From Macrosoma leucophasiata (Eukaryota > Arthropoda > Insecta > Lepidoptera > Hedylidae), in the NCBI GenBank assembly GCA_036365455.1, contig JAWQUS010000002.1, positions 8,370,001 to 8,434,000 of the forward strand: a DNA stretch of 64,000 bases. Direction: 5' to 3'. The notes under the pieces were generated by a model, which searched no databases, had not been told where the DNA came from, and worked only from the letters and a program-made list of their open reading frames with translations. Below are positions 11,301 through 25,129 of this stretch, in pieces. Within the stretch, counting starts at the first letter, position 1; each line of letters begins with the position of its first letter. The position numbers and the translations under genes are program-made.

Positions 11301-12949
11301 AACGGGGCCACGGGGACCATCCCGCGTTATTGCGTTTACTACCATCCTATTCGAATGGTTTGACCGCCAATGTACCTATTGCCTGCACTAGTCGATGAAT
11401 TCTCTTCCACTATAGTATTGTTTAAAACCTAATATTTGAAAATAATAGAGTATTGTATAGGTATCATTAGTTTTCGGAATCGATTTTTTTGAACTTTTAC
11501 TTAAAACTTACATAAAAAACACCTAAATTCCTTCTAATTCTTTAAAAAAATGTGCTATAGTGTATGCTTGTTTGAAACATTAATGACAAAAAAAAATGTA
11601 CCATTCACCCAACATTATTTATATCATTACATGTAAACATTGGAAGCAGTGCGGAAAATACGTAAAACTACATTTGCGCAATCAAGATCCATACGAATGG
11701 AATAAAAGCAAAGTTTGTTTATCTCATTAGACGTCTTGAAGGTCCCGTGTCGGCCAATGTAGACAGATGTACACAAATGCAAATAAACTATTTAAATTGT
11801 TAGTCGTATGTACGGATGAGTCACTGCACGGCAGCACTGGCAGTGGATGGCTCGGGTGCCAGATACTCATTACAATCATCGTTCTTATTGTATCGGTAAC
11901 ACTGATAAGTCCACTGCCACTTTAAATTTCATTGCATTGATAAATGTTATGTATCATTATATTATTAAATGATTTTTGTCTCGTCTGTCTGTTATACCTA
12001 CAGTTATGCAATTAGATATGGAGAACAGCATGTATTTTAAGTGGTGATGAGTAAAGTGTAAAAAGATATTGCAGGAAAGCTAACATTACTAACAACATAA
12101 TAGGTATGCGCTTTATTGCAAAGGATATGTAGAGTTAAAATCCCTGTTAAGTTGTGATGTAGTTATTGTATTTATGTATGTCAAAAGAAAAATGCGAAAG
12201 TAACGAACGGCCTCATCATCTTCTAGGGAAGGAAAATTATTCGTCTAGTGCAGTCAATTAACCAAAAATGGCGGCCAAACCATTCTAATAAGGCGGTAGT
12301 AAAAATAACACAAGATAGGTAGCAGCGTCCCGCGATAAAACTACCGCCACTGCGATCGCCAATCTGTCTGTCTAGCGTTCTTCCCTAATGACGCACAACA
12401 CTGTTATGTGCGTCTTTGGGGAATGCTTGGTCCAGAACTAGACGTATTTCGACTGGAGGGATGATGATGATATAACAAAAAATATAAGTATGTATATGCA
12501 GTAACTTGCAAAATCTGTGCAATATTTTTTTTTCGCACATTATATCGTACGTACCAGTTTTATTCGATAATACAGAAACAACAAATGCAATATCCACATT
12601 AGTATAATTAAATCATACATTGAATTCAAATACCAAGAAAATTAAAATAGTTTTACTAGTAAGCAATCGATATTTTCCGCTCATTAATTTGACCGTCCAC
12701 GGTGACGTGAGATTTTATATGATTGACTTACACCAACTGCTACAAATACACGATGTATATTGTAATTATTGCAAGTAATGTGGTGTGACGACGCCAAGTC
12801 TGTTGGAACGAACTTACTTTGGTTTAAATCGTAAGCTGCTGCCGTTTCATTCTTTCCTGTTACAGAATTGGATCGGAACCAGATGCTGGGTGCAAACTAT
12901 TATGAAAATTACACCATGAAACCAATAACATCTATTTATTTCTGAATAT
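11301..12949. other. No gene seen; small repeat fragment
   Basis: Mostly plain intronic-type DNA. 12385-12450 shares CTAATGACGCACAACACTGT-type sequence (in reverse) with 40590-40670, a fragment of a dispersed repeat. Confidence 0.4.
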
Positions 12950-13165
12950 GTCACGACCTTTTAATCGACTTCATAAAAAGGATGTGTATGTTAGACGAGA
13001 AGGATTTTTTTTCTGTATATTTACCGATTCCTCCGTCGATTCTAAACCGATTTTAGAAATTTTATTCTCATTTGAAAGAGTACACTTACAAATGGGACAC
13101 ATTGTCCCGAAGTTGGAATCTCATGATGGCTTTATTGGCAAATCGAGGGAAAACCTCAGATAGGA
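12950..13165 (+). repeat. Interspersed repeat, AATCGACTTC type
   Basis: TTTTAATCGACTTCATAAAA starts a ~200-bp block whose opening is a common lepidopteran dispersed motif (cf. ACCAACTTCGAAAAAAGGAG at ~38749). The 71-residue frame across it has no family likeness. Confidence 0.4.
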
Positions 13166-13954
13166 TTGTCATATAGTATTTTCGTTGCGTTTTCTTCATT
13201 TATTTACGTATTTGCATCTAAAAATCATTAGTTTACGTTACTGACCTTATATGACGCCACGTAGTAGGTACACTTAACCGTTGGAAGTTAGGAGTTAATG
13301 CTACAATATTTTAAGGGATATTACTCAATAATATTTGGATAGACGTATACGCGTAAGTCTCATAATGAAATGACAAAAATACTGAATATAGAAATACTTA
13401 CTATTTATTTAAATTTGTAATTTAGAAGTCGATGTTTAGTTTGTGTCATTGGCGGCCTGACTTCAATATTACAAGTTTAAGTAAAAAGCATTATCTGATA
13501 TTGTTGAATATTTAGTGTTGCAATGTTGCAAATGACTAGTATTTGAATTTGATATTTTTTCGAAAAATAATTTTAAAAAATACCCAATAATATTGTAGAT
13601 ACAGGATAATATTTCACATTCATTACTATGAAAGTATACAATTACTATTCATTCCTTTATTAAAGTTCCATGAACAATGACACGATGATAGCAATCGTTT
13701 CTGCGAAAATTGTATGTTTATCTGCAATGCAGTTCAAAGGACGGTATTGCATTTATATTGGTATTAAATTATAATATTTCTGCTCGAACACCACTACCAG
13801 AGGTTTACCAGTAGAAGAGTCCTTGAGTCTACGACTACCTCATTATTGGCCGCTGACATATTTCGTTTAGTCGGCAATGCACCTATAGGTAATATCATAA
13901 TTTCTGGTAAAAACACAAGATTATAAGACTAAAGTAACTGGCGACATCAGCCTA

Positions 13955-14160
13955 TGGACATCTACACAAAAACCAGAAGTCGAAATTCTGATGCGTTGCC
14001 ACCCCTGAGATGGACCTCTGTGATAACGGGGTCATACGCTATGAACCAGGACCCGAACGTGGGGTCATACGTTACCCCGTAATCACAGAGGCCATAGAGG
14101 AGATATGTGTCTACTCCCTCGAGCTCCGACACTGAAACTCTACCACCAGTAAAGTGGCAA
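13955..14160 (-). mobile_element. Family-A retroposon, degenerate
   Basis: Antisense pieces CTGATGCGTTGCCACCCCTG, GGACCTCTGTGATAACGGGG and AACTCTACCACCAGTAAAG are in family order, with an internal repeat of GGGGTCATACG and loss of the middle. Confidence 0.55.
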
Positions 14161-15289
14161 TCGCTTATCAAGGTGCCCAAAATTCATAAAGAATCATACC
14201 GATAAGAAAAATAATCTTGAAGGAACTCTCTTTGCCTTAAATGAATCTCGAAGAATACAAATATTGATGTTGAGTGTGGGCAAGTACATGTGCATATACG
14301 TAAAGTTCCCACGTAGAATATGTATGTAGCAAGAAACAATGGGCCCGTATATTTGGCCCACCCCGGAGCCAGTACTGACACGTTTGGGTCCTGGTTCATC
14401 GACCTTAGCGTAGGTTTTCATAATTAGTTTTTCTAAAGACAATGCTTGAAACCTTATTAATATCATGAACATCGTACTATTGAAATAATCTACTGTGCAA
14501 ATAATAGAATCAGAATGCAAAAAGTATAAAAACACCGAACTTATTCTGCATGAGATGATAACCCGCACGACGACTTTAGGTACTTTCAGCAAAGAACACT
14601 TTTAGAACTGTCAAAACTCATACTTTATTGACAGTTCTATCTAAGCATATTTTGCTGTAAGTAAAGTCGTAGTGCGGTCTATGAATCTCACCCTTGGAGA
14701 ACAAGTAGAGTTCTCTCTACGAGTATCTCTATTGAGCTCTTTCGAGATGCCACTTCTTGCCCTAAAATAGCACCAGTAAAAACTCTTGCTATCTGTCTAG
14801 CCCATATGAGTGTTAACGTTATTTTTCTAGACACTTCCACTCCTTACCATTAAGGTGTCATGTAAACTGGGCTATGAAAACGTCAGCCGGTCTGAAATGC
14901 AGCGATGCTGTCGCCCATAATAAGGATGCGCCGCATTATCCTATTCGTGCTTCACCTATTTGCTAATCATTCGTAGCCTATAGCCCCGCGCTCTTTTACA
15001 ATGCTCTATATTGCTTTATAATCACTCACACACCTTCAAGCTTCAATATTAGGCACACAGACTTCAGTGAGTGATCCCGGAAGCGGTACTAGCAAAAGCT
15101 ACAGAAAACTTCAGTGATCAACATGATCTTAACGCTTTGTTCTTGAAACCACGACATTTTTCGCGAGTGTTTCTGTTCCGAAAAGATGCATTAAGAATTC
15201 TGCTTATTTGTTCATTTTCATGAACATGGTTAAAAAGCTAACTACACATTGAAAAAATTTTGTAGGCCAGAGAATTATATTTGAAATCC

Positions 15290-15475
15290 AGAGATTATAA
15301 TGCAGACGTGTTGGTGTTCCTGATACTAAGCTGTTATGCTGCGAAAATAACCGTAAGTACGAGTACATTACCTGATCCGAACAATGAATACCATTTAGGG
15401 GCAAATAGATAAGGTAATGTAGGGGTGCCTCCGACTCAGGCTCCACACTGGAGATCCACCACAAGATTATTAATA
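15290..15475 (-). mobile_element. Family-A retroposon, 3' end (sense) missing
   Basis: Antisense and diverged: CATTACCTGATCCGAACAAT, TACCATTTAGGGGCAAATAG, AAGGTAATGTAGGGGTGCCT, then CACTGGAGATCCACCAC. Confidence 0.55.
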
Positions 15476-15489
15476 TGTCAACCCAAGTA

Positions 15490-17096
15490 TTAAGCAAATC
15501 GAGTAAGTGGTAACTATGGAAGGAGAGAATGTAGCAGCCAAGCTTCTCTGTAGAGTATGTAGATAATTAACAATGTATTCTCTTAAAATAGATACGATGT
15601 TTCCTGTCCATAATATAAGTATAGAAAGGATGTGTAAAAGATACTCGTAGAAATAATTAGAAATATCTAAATGCAGACCTAAATTTATCCAAACTTATGG
15701 ATTAAAAAAAATAATACGATTCAATCTATTTGATACGTTACTACTACTACTACTACTACTTACATCTGATTATAGATGTTATAAAATGGGTAGAGAATGA
15801 TAAATTAATTTACGCCTATGAATTGTGTATCCAACGTAACAAGGCCAATATAAATATACAAAGGTAATATTTGCGGTATAATACTGATAAGTGGTTTAAA
15901 ACAACTAGAAAATTATGTACCTATGTGAAAGGGAAAAGTAATAAAGGTTATCGCGAGGTTTACGCTTTATATTATGTAAGCTATATTTCCAGACTCAGCC
16001 CCAGTTTATCTACCTAGGCTCCCGGAATCTGACAACGCAAAGTGTCAGCAACACGCTAGAAGAATCCGTAAATATTTATTGCTTACTGAAAGTAAATTGG
16101 GTTCAAAGCCTATTAAATTGACTATTCTTATAAGAGACTTCCACAAGAAATTTTCAAATTGTTACAACTAACAGAAGATTAATGGATGGCCAAATATAAG
16201 TGCTTCCCTACAACCATGATTTTAGAAGAGCAATTGGCTTCAGCAATCCTACATCCAGTGCCGGATAGTCGGACTTCCAGCGCAAATCGCCCGCCACGTC
16301 GGGGTGATTTATAAGGTGATGCCATGATTGCGAGCTAACCTTCACACTTGTCTCGATTGTAACCGTCTGCAATTGATAGCGGGACTATAAATAATGAAGT
16401 TAGTCACTTACCATCGCGTTAAATATAAGCACACATTCATTTATCACATGCAGAAAGTAAACGTGATCGAATGATTAACGCTAAAACATAGACGTATAGA
16501 AACTTAAATCATATTTTGTTTCTGGTTCTAATAATGTTAAGATTTAATTTAGTTTGTCGCCATATTCGTGTCCAGCTTCACGATTGTGGCGCAATGGGCG
16601 CAGTTCACTCCTACGTCTTATTGACATTTGAAAATATTACGAAATTGTATTCAACTGTATTAGTATCATAGGGCCGATAATCTACATAAAGTTTATTTGT
16701 ATTAATCCACTGAATTACCTTCACTGTTAACTGCTAATAAGAGTGATTTAAAGTTGTTTTAAACCCGACAGACTAAATAAAAGGCACACAGGCTTAAAAT
16801 ACAGTGATTATGAAATGAAACGTTCTTCTCATTTCCTTCAGTGAAAATATTGACAGTTGATAATCATTTCTTAAATTCATGTAACGTGAAATTTTAATTC
16901 ACAGTTTTAATTTAATCGTACGAATCACTTTGTTACTAAGATTCGTTCTTTTTATATCACATACAATCATGGTGAAAATGACACTACAAACAGAACGACA
17001 GCAAATTAAACCACAATCAATTGTAACGTCGGCACATAGTGTTTTCAAACATCGTCATCAGTTGTTGCTTTGGTTAAAAATAAAGATAGTACTCAC
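15490..17096. other. No gene seen; one non-repetitive block
   Basis: AT-rich apart from 16240-16390, a more balanced unique-looking block (CCACGTCGGGGTGATTTATA) that could be conserved regulatory DNA. No splice-bounded exon was found there. Confidence 0.35.
15738..15761. repeat. (TAC)n microsatellite
   Basis: About seven tandem TAC units, ungapped. Confidence 0.9.
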
Positions 17097-17214
17097 CCAA
17101 AGACGCCTCTGGATCCGATAGGTCGGACAGTGAAGGCACTTTTTGCATTGCCCGAGGTTCTTCTGCTTCGGGAGGTTCTGATTTGACCTCTGCAGCGCCG
17201 CCGCCCTCATCGCA
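17097..17214 (-). CDS. pnt: Probable Pointed P2-type N-terminal exon (VPSLSDLSD block)
   Basis: A - strand exon from 17214 to 17097, between acceptor TTGCAG|TG and donor TTGG|GTGAGT, 118 bp. It encodes CDEGGGAAEVKSEPPEAEEP followed by RAMQKVPSLSDLSDPEASL and ends in phase 1. From memory, arthropod Pointed proteins carry VPSLSDLSDPE just before the MAPK-site and Pointed/SAM domain, and the next residues there (DIP) fit a phase-1 exit. VKSE matches the SUMO consensus psi-K-x-E and sits where vertebrate ETS1 has an IKTE site, so it may be sumoylated (inference). Pointed acts in the nucleus downstream of Ras/MAPK. The Pointed/SAM and ETS exons were not found in 1-17096 and should lie off the window. 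Confidence 0.62.
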
Positions 17215-18762
17215 CTGCAATATATAATTTGGATTAGAATGAGCTATAAAAATGTAGGTATATAACTGGTAATAGTCCAGATGAAGCTCGAAGATTCACC
17301 ATAGGTACCTATGGTGACTGTATACCTAAACCTAGCTAAATGGTAGTGTTTAGTAAAGTTATTCTCTTGCAAAGTCGTGTTACAGTTGGATAACACGGAG
17401 AATTCTCTCATAGTCACCAAGAATACAAACTATTCAGATTACTACCGATATTGAAAAATAAAATTTGGCAAAGGAAAATATCTAAGTACAACAAACAAGA
17501 AATATTTCTAACTTCAATTACTGGGAAGTTTTCCTAGAATTGTTAGATCTAAATATCTCGCAGACGCTAGTTAATAGAAACTGGATAATAAAAAACTATT
17601 CTATCAACTTAATGAACCATTTTTAATTAGTTAACTTAGTTAAATAGACAGTTTATATGACAGCGTAGAAAAATAGTTCGCGAAAAAAGGAACATGTTAT
17701 AATTTCGGCAACATTAATTTCGCCTGCTTATTACTAAAGAAATTAATGATTCGTGCAAAAGGAAAATGTAACTACATTAATTTAACTGTTATTATTATGG
17801 GAACAATTTGTAAGCACAGCTTGTGCCCTTGAATATAGTAATAGCCACTCGAAACTGTGATATTGCAGGTGATGAAAAATTTGTTTACGATGCTCAAAGA
17901 ACAGAAAGAAACCACTCAATTATTAGGAACAGAACAAAGTAAGAGTTCACATTTAAAATACCTGTTTTTACACACCATGTACCTACCTATATTGTTTAAT
18001 AAACGGGTATTATATATTATAATGTTGGTTTACTAAGCTTATGATACTGAAATGAGTTGTTATTTAGTCTCAAATTTGACGTTGTTAAGTAAATATTACT
18101 AATTTAGTTGCAGTTTATTTTATAATTGTGATACTCAGTGGTAGGTGGTATTGATGTTTGTTTAATAAGGAGCGCAAAGGGCTGGGAATTCAAGTAAAAT
18201 GTAGTGTGTGTAGGTATGTCCCAGCACATTTTTGATATCCAAACCTATGGACCAATATGTACAACGGAGTTGCTTGTACGATACTCCTATTGGATCGGAA
18301 TTTACATATAAGTATTTCATATCGTCGATGAAGAATAGGCTGTGTCTACCGGAACACTTTTTTTTTGTATAGCTACGTGCGAGTCCTCTGCAACTCAAAT
18401 CTCATCGGACCGATCGTTTCCAGTCAATATTCTATTCACAAAGCGAAGTCAACTTCCGTTCGTGCACCGAACATTCAATGATTTAAAAAAATATTCGCAA
18501 ACAATTGAGACAATACATTAAAGCCTTCTATCTATCCGACTTTAGCCTTGTTTCAGAGAATTCAATCGTTTTGAAAATAATAAAGAGATACTTAATATGT
18601 ATCAGTCGAGCGAATGAATCCGTTCGGAAAATGCAGAGGTCACAGTATTTGCAACGTTTTATTAATTATATCGGTACGTTTCTGTAGTTTTAAGAGGTAT
18701 GTCTATAAATCGGCGGTATATAGACGATTTCCAATGCCTACATTTTTAAAAGTGTTTATAGG

Positions 18763-18853
18763 AGGTTTGTCAGAACCGGGATGTCTGGCGCTCTACACTC
18801 TCTGCCTACCCCGTTAGGGACCTGGCGTGAAGATACATACATACATACATACA
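18763..18853 (+). mobile_element. Truncated LINE 3' end with (ATAC)n tail
   Basis: GTCAGAACCGGGATGTCTGG leads into CTGCCTACCCCGTTAGGGAC, CTGGCGTGAAG and an (ATAC)n microsatellite. It is the last ~90 bp of the same LINE family as 40838-41062. Confidence 0.6.
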
Positions 18854-19319
18854 TTTTTAAATTTTGTTATTTAATACATACAGAATGTCGGTCAATATTG
18901 CAACCTTTGAAAATATCTAAACTTACAAAGATTTAGGCAAAGCAAACACAAAGAGAAATACTCGCTTATCTTCTAGATGAGGTCGTCGGTTTGGTTCTCA
19001 TCTGAGCTCCATTTTTTTTCTCTTTTCTATAAATCATCACAATTTACTCTCAAACGCCAAACACAATTTGGCAATTTTTTTACCTATTCAAGGTTTTAAG
19101 GTGCTTTTTGTTTTATACTGTATGTACTCCTTATATTTAAATAAATAAATACAAAAATACAAATACAATATAAAAACATTTGATCAATTTTGTCAAGATA
19201 GGTAAGTCAATCTGAGTCGTGCTCGGACATGGCATTCGCCCACATTGGGAATGCACATCTTTTGTGATTTCATCTGCCGTAGCTCATAATATGACTTATC
19301 TATTCTTGTATTTATAAAA

Positions 19320-19562
19320 ATCAATTGATGTTCGTTAGTCTCGCTAAAATTCGAGAACGGAGACCGAATTGGCTAATTTTGGTTTTGAACGATTTTTGGA
19401 AGTCCAGGGAAGGTTTAAAACGTAAGAAAAATATGAAGAAATTTAAGGGAAATAGTAAACACCACAGTTTTATTTTTCCATACAAATAGTCCGTATCTAT
19501 CAAACCTTTGACACATTATTTCATTCTGAGGCAATACGAAGTTTGCCGGGTCAGCTAGTTGA
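19320..19562 (-). mobile_element. RTE-like 3' end, antisense
   Basis: Same subfamily as 23856-24112: on the - strand AACTAGCTGACCCGGCAAAC to CTCGAATTTTAGCGAGACTA and ATCAATTGATTTTTATAAAT. Confidence 0.65.
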
Positions 19563-21699
19563 ATATACAAATACAATACAATGTTATTAGATATCAAACG
19601 AAAACGCATTAAATCCTGACCTTTCCATCACACCCACGAGCAGGCAGGCCCTACACGACACCTAATCAGAAAATATATCAATATTACCCAATAAAAACGT
19701 CAAAATCGAATCAGTGCGTCCCCTCGGGTCAATCAGGCATCGTATGCAACTATAAAGCGTTATTGTTGGACGATTGTTGCTGTAAATAGGTATCTGTGTG
19801 TGAAATGAATAGAAGAAATATCTAAAATATGATGTTGGTGAAGGATAGAGTAAAGAAATCAGTAAGGATTGTTCACTAATGTAGTAAGTAGTTGAAAGAT
19901 TCTGACTGTACAAATGACAATGCCAGAAATTACATAGAACTTTGACCCACCTGCAAACAGTTATTTACCAGCATGGCGAATACCTCTTTTTGCTGGGATT
20001 TTATCACTGATTATTTACACACACATTTAATGACTTTTAAACTTGTAGTTTATGTGTAAACTTAAAAAATGTCATGCATGGCACGGCCGCAGTAATATAC
20101 ATTTGGTACAGTACACACAGTAAAGACATGGTCCATACAGCCTGGTCAAGTATTAAATCATTCTGATTTCTTCAAACCTGTATGCTATGTAAAAATAAAA
20201 TTATTTAATATTTAAAGAACCGTTCTTTGACATAAGTACCTAGGTTTGTTGTTGCTATTATATAAGTACAATCGTTATTCGGGTAGATCAAAAATCTGTG
20301 ACAGTAATGTTGACCGATACCTTCATTGTCAACGTTTCGATAGTAAAAACAGCGTTTGTATTAATTTTAAAATAATGTTTATATTAATTAAATGTACGAA
20401 AATAATATATTTGGATTAAAACTAACTTTGGGTGGTTAAAACTTGAGTTAGAACGTTTTAAAGTATTGTATTGTTATTTAGAGTAACGCAATTGATTGCG
20501 TTTCTAATTAGGAACAACCATAACCAAGACTTTTTAATCGTAATTATTAACCTCAAGTTATACAGAAAAAAGATCAATTAACTAAGAATTCTATTTTCAA
20601 AACACAGTTTTTCTTTAATTTACATTTCGTGTAAATGCTGGGTCACAATCTGGCATTGTCATTTATTAAAGTTCTGTAAGTGAAATTAATTGCAAATGTC
20701 TCTGCAGCTATATTTTGAAATGAAAAGAGTAAAACAGAAGCCGGTCAGAGGAGGGCACAAATGAAAAAGTGGTTTTTCCGTAGGTGTTTTTTTAAAGAAG
20801 GTATTTTTTCATTTTGATTTTTTTAATAAAAAGCATGGAAAAACTGAATCTTCACTCAAAGATGTATTTTGAAGTTGAAACAAAATCACTGAGTGAAGAT
20901 TACCCAGGTAGAGAACTTATGATCAATATTATAAACTAAAGAATAATGGATAAAGTGGTTAAATAGACAGAGGTAAAGGATACCTTATGAGAATCCTTAA
21001 CAAAAAAAACTTTACCTACCTACTTACCAATATTATAAAGCTAGAGTTTATTTGCTTGATAGTTTCAAATAGCTATCTCAAGGACTACCTACTGGTTCAA
21101 ATTGAAATAATCTTTTTGTGTTGGATAGTCTATTTACGGAAGAAGGGTACGTATAGGCTATATTACATTACACTGAGATCAATAAAAGCGATGCATCAAT
21201 GGAAACTCTTGCAAAAACGGGGAAAAATGTCTACCTAGACGAAGTCTCGTGCACAGTAAATGATAACTAAAGCAGGTTGCTGATAATATGAAATTAAATT
21301 TGTCTGTACAAAATATCATTATGTACAAAGTCTATTCTAGGTTTAATTACGTCATCGCCAAATAAATTGCTTATCTTTTCTACATTTTGTGATAAATATG
21401 ATAAGAAAGTCATACTGTGATGTTGATACCTAGTCATTAACAACACTAAGTATATTGTGAGTATATGAAGTTTATATAAAAATAAAAACATTTATGAATG
21501 CGATAATTGCATTTAAAATAAATATACCTATCGCTTATATCATTAAACATGTATGTATCACTATAATATTAAACGTTAAGCTATTATTATCGTCTTCTAA
21601 CATCACATGACAAACTATGATAAATTCGTTGGCAAATTCTTAGAAACAATGAGTATAGCCATTACGTACGACTGTTGTATCAGTGTTACTAAATCTATA

Positions 21700-21972
21700 C
21701 ATCTATACAAATAAATAAAATTGTAGTGTCTGTATATATTAAAATGTATTAAAATAACCGCTTTTTACTTAATGCATATCAATGAATACACGGTACATAT
21801 ACCAAAACCACATTTTTTACAATTTCTCTCTGTCTGTCTGTCTGTTTGTACCGGCTAATCTCGGGAACGGTTTGACCGATTTTGATGGGACTTTCACTGG
21901 CAGATAGCTGACGGGTAGATACTGAACAATCATACATTCTCACGCGGACAAAGTCGCGGGCACAGCTAGTAT
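21700..21972 (-). mobile_element. RTE-like 3' end, antisense
   Basis: CTGTCTGTCTGTCTGTTTGT, ATCTCGGGAACGGTTTGACC and ACGCGGACAAAGTCGCGGGC then ACAGCTAGTATATAA; typical ends in reverse. Confidence 0.6.
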
Positions 21973-22837
21973 ATAATCGTGTTACTAAATTGTCATGAAT
22001 TTTATCAGAAATAATAATAAATACACACCACTTTTAAGGAACGTATCGGCTATGATTCAGAAACATTCAAATTATTTTTATTGCACGACGTCGTTTTTAT
22101 TTTATCAATGTTTTATCAGTATTGTTAAATATTACATACGCTCCTAAGTATTTATTAAAATAATCATATTATCTATATTATTCTATAAATAGAATATAGA
22201 TATTCCTATAATTCTTATTCCTATAATATAAGAACTGTAAGTAAACTGAGGTGATTTCGAATTGAAGTCCTCTCAACCCATATTCTTCGTTTCGATAACA
22301 AATTGTTTTAAATTAGGTATATGGACCACTTCAATGGTAATTTGGCCAATCCAAAAACTTAGTCGGTGGCTGAAAAAAATCCTTCTACGCGTAGATGATT
22401 CTTACCTTATCGTAATACAGTTTTGACTTGCACGGAAGGTAAAAAATAATAATCTGTGTGGCGCCAAATTATCAATTAATTATGTTCATGATTAATTTAA
22501 CACTTGTTAATCACTAATAAAGTGAATGTTATAAAATAAGTGTGATTTTCTAATATTTTTTTCTTTTGTATTAATTTGTCTGTCACTTATGATCTATTTT
22601 AGATATTCTTTGTAAAAGGAATGACTTCAAATCACATTACCTGAATAACGCCGAAGCACTAACACGTGTTACGAGAATTACATGAATACCAAAAAAAAAA
22701 AAAAGACTAGATGAGCGAGTTTCGAAACAATGCATATAATTCGTTCAATTTACAATAAAATATGATAGACATAATATATCCTACATGATTCGGTAATAGT
22801 AAGGACACATTCTACTCAAGTGAGAACATTTTTTTTA

Positions 22838-23116
22838 TGTAATAATAGTGGCAAACAACCATGCAGTTCACATTGATGTTAAGTGATGACTGCAGCCTAT
22901 AGACACCCAAACAATGACGAGAGGTCAAAATGCAGATGCGCTGCCGCTCCTGAGGCATTAGGTGTTATGTCTCTGTGCCGGAAATTACAGGGCCGTACAT
23001 TACCACTTGACCGGAACACAATAGTGCTGAACACTACCATTTAGCGGCAAGTATATTAGGTAATGCGGTGGTGCCTACGCCCGCGAGCTCCGTCACTGGA
23101 GCTCTACCACCAGTGG
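22838..23116 (-). mobile_element. Family-A retroposon, full length
   Basis: Antisense from TTTTTTTATGTAATAATAGT and GGCAAACAACCATGCAGTTC to GTCACTGGAGCTCTACCACC. Nearly consensus. Confidence 0.82.
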
Positions 23117-23777
23117 AAAACATTTAGTACAAAATTATCTAATAACATTTATGAACAAAAGGAACATGAATCATAATGAAGAATATTAGTCAAGAAAATA
23201 AATGTGGATCTAAGAGCCATCACACTAATTCAGTGGAGCATACGATTATTAACCTGTAAACAGAGGGGTCCTTTAGTTCGGTTCATTGAGAGGGGTCGGA
23301 CCACCCCTGTCTTGTCTCGGCACCAACTTGGCACGTGATCATCAATTGCAGGGCGCGATCCCAATTCACCGGTACTGACGATTGACAAACTATTTGTTAT
23401 TTTTTGCTCCTACTTAATAAGTAACGTGTGAATTGATGTAAGTAATGACTTTGTTTTCCAGTTACCTGGCTTTTAAGCGAAAAGTAAAGAATTTCAAAGC
23501 TCTTTTAGTGATAGCACCATCACGTATTGATGTGATAATTAATGTTAATTACGTCAGACTTAACTCTACTTTATCATTGAAGTGAAGTATTTACTACACG
23601 TAGTACCTTAATGTTGTTTAATATTTCTTTTTTGTAAATTATAATTTGTAGAGAAGAACTCTACATTTACAGAAAACACATATTACCATTGGACTCTATA
23701 AAAATGTTTGCCTGTACAAATAATGGTAAATATATTATATGTTTAAATATATTAAAAGCGATATACCTACTTATCAT

Positions 23778-23835
23778 CTGTATGTATCTTCACGCCAGGT
23801 GCCTCACGGGGTAGGCGGAGAGGCAGATTATTATC
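23778..23835 (-). mobile_element. LINE 3' tail fragment, antisense
   Basis: GTATGTATCTTCACGCCAGG followed by CACGGGGTAGGCGGAGAGGC is the reverse complement of the tail at 18800-18845. Confidence 0.55.
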
Positions 23836-23855
23836 TGTGATAAGTATATTTTAAA

Positions 23856-24112
23856 CTAGCTGACCCGGCAAACTTCGTATTGTCTCAGAATGAAATAATG
23901 TGTCAAAGGTTTGATAGTTACGGACTATTTGTATGGGAAAATGAAATTGTGGTTTTTACTATTTCTCTTCAATTTCTTCATATTTTCTTACCTTTTAAAC
24001 CTTCCCTGGACTTCCAAAAATCATTCCAAACCAAAATTAGCCAAATCTGTCCAGCCGTTCTCGAGTTTTAGCGAGACTAACGAACAGCAATTGATTTTTA
24101 TATAAATAGATA
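23856..24112 (+). mobile_element. RTE-like 3' end
   Basis: CTAGCTGACCCGGCAAACTT, ATAATGTGTCAAAGGTTTGA, GTCCAGCCGTTCTCGAGTTT, TAGCGAGACTAACGAACAGC and a TATATAAATAGATAAAGATA end. Confidence 0.65.
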
Positions 24113-24429
24113 AAGATAATATAATGAATGGATCTCCAACACCACAAACACGGATTAATACATCCATTTATTTCTTTTTAAAAAAATAAATGCATCTCCT
24201 TAAAATTCATGCCAAACGGAAAAAAATAAGCTTAAAAAACTGCCGAATATCAATCAAAAGTATCGAAAACTGTGATATGTATTCGTACAATATATCGATG
24301 ATTGTGTAACAAAGACCTCTCTGACATTTACTAACAGATTTTATAATAGGTGATAGTTTATGATCACGAGAAAGTTTTTTCCAGATATGGATGTGTTAAT
24401 ATAAGTTTTATTGTTAGCAGCAGTTATTT

Positions 24430-24525
24430 CTATATCCGTAAAGTAGTCCATCAAAATTCTATACAAATCGGTCCACGGTTGTAGACACAGAAATCTGAAT
24501 ACATCATTATTATTTATATAGATTA
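24430..24525 (+). mobile_element. RTE-like 3' end, short
   Basis: AAATCGGTCCACGGTTGTAG then ACACAGAAATCTGAATACAT and a TATTTATATAGATTA end. Confidence 0.45.
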
Positions 24526-24922
24526 CTTAGGTTTTATTAAAAAAAAAAAAAAAACTCAAAAGATGTAGGTAAACATAGATGTTTGGCACGGTTTGTTTAC
24601 TTTATGAAACCTATAGAGGCTTTTCATTCCCACATAACGCCGGCAGAAACAGACGGTGAATTATTGTACATTTTTAGGGAGCTCATGGTGACCAGTTCAT
24701 AGATTTTGCACAAATGCCTGTCACAATTTTTCAAAATATCTAACTGAAATAGTAATAAAATTATGTGTCTAGTCCCCTTTGGAACATCTTTATTGCCGGA
24801 AAGGCTTAATGTGTACCTAAATTAGCGAGTCGTGAAGTGGGGGCCTTATAACAATTACAGATTTTGTACAGAAATATTATTTTTGACGTTTCTCTTTACA
24901 CAGCGAATAACAATTTGCTTTT

Positions 24923-25036
24923 TTATGTAATGAAACTGGCAAACAAGAATGCAGTTCACATTGATTTTAAGTGATGACTGCAGCCTATAGACACGCGCAT
25001 AAAGACCAGAGGTCAAAATGCAGATGCGTTACGTAT
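24923..25036 (-). mobile_element. Family-A 3' part
   Basis: Antisense TTTTTATGTAATGAAACTGG through CAAAATGCAGATGCGTTACG; truncated at its sense 5' side. Confidence 0.7.
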
Positions 25037-25129
25037 TTCTGTACAGAAAGTCGAAAGAACATATTATGTAAAAAAATACCTGTAAAACAAAGTAGATTCC
25101 CATTTATTCACATTTTTCCGTTGTAGGTA

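Noticed and set aside
1..17096. Pointed/SAM or ETS domain exons on the - strand
   Set aside because: Looked for W-x-x-E-H-V/I-type, LTPGT and ETS-helix coding blocks in reverse and found none, so they are placed outside the window.
16930..17121. + strand gene overlapping the 17.1-kb exon
   Set aside because: It is the shadow of the - strand exon plus AT-rich intron and has no family likeness.
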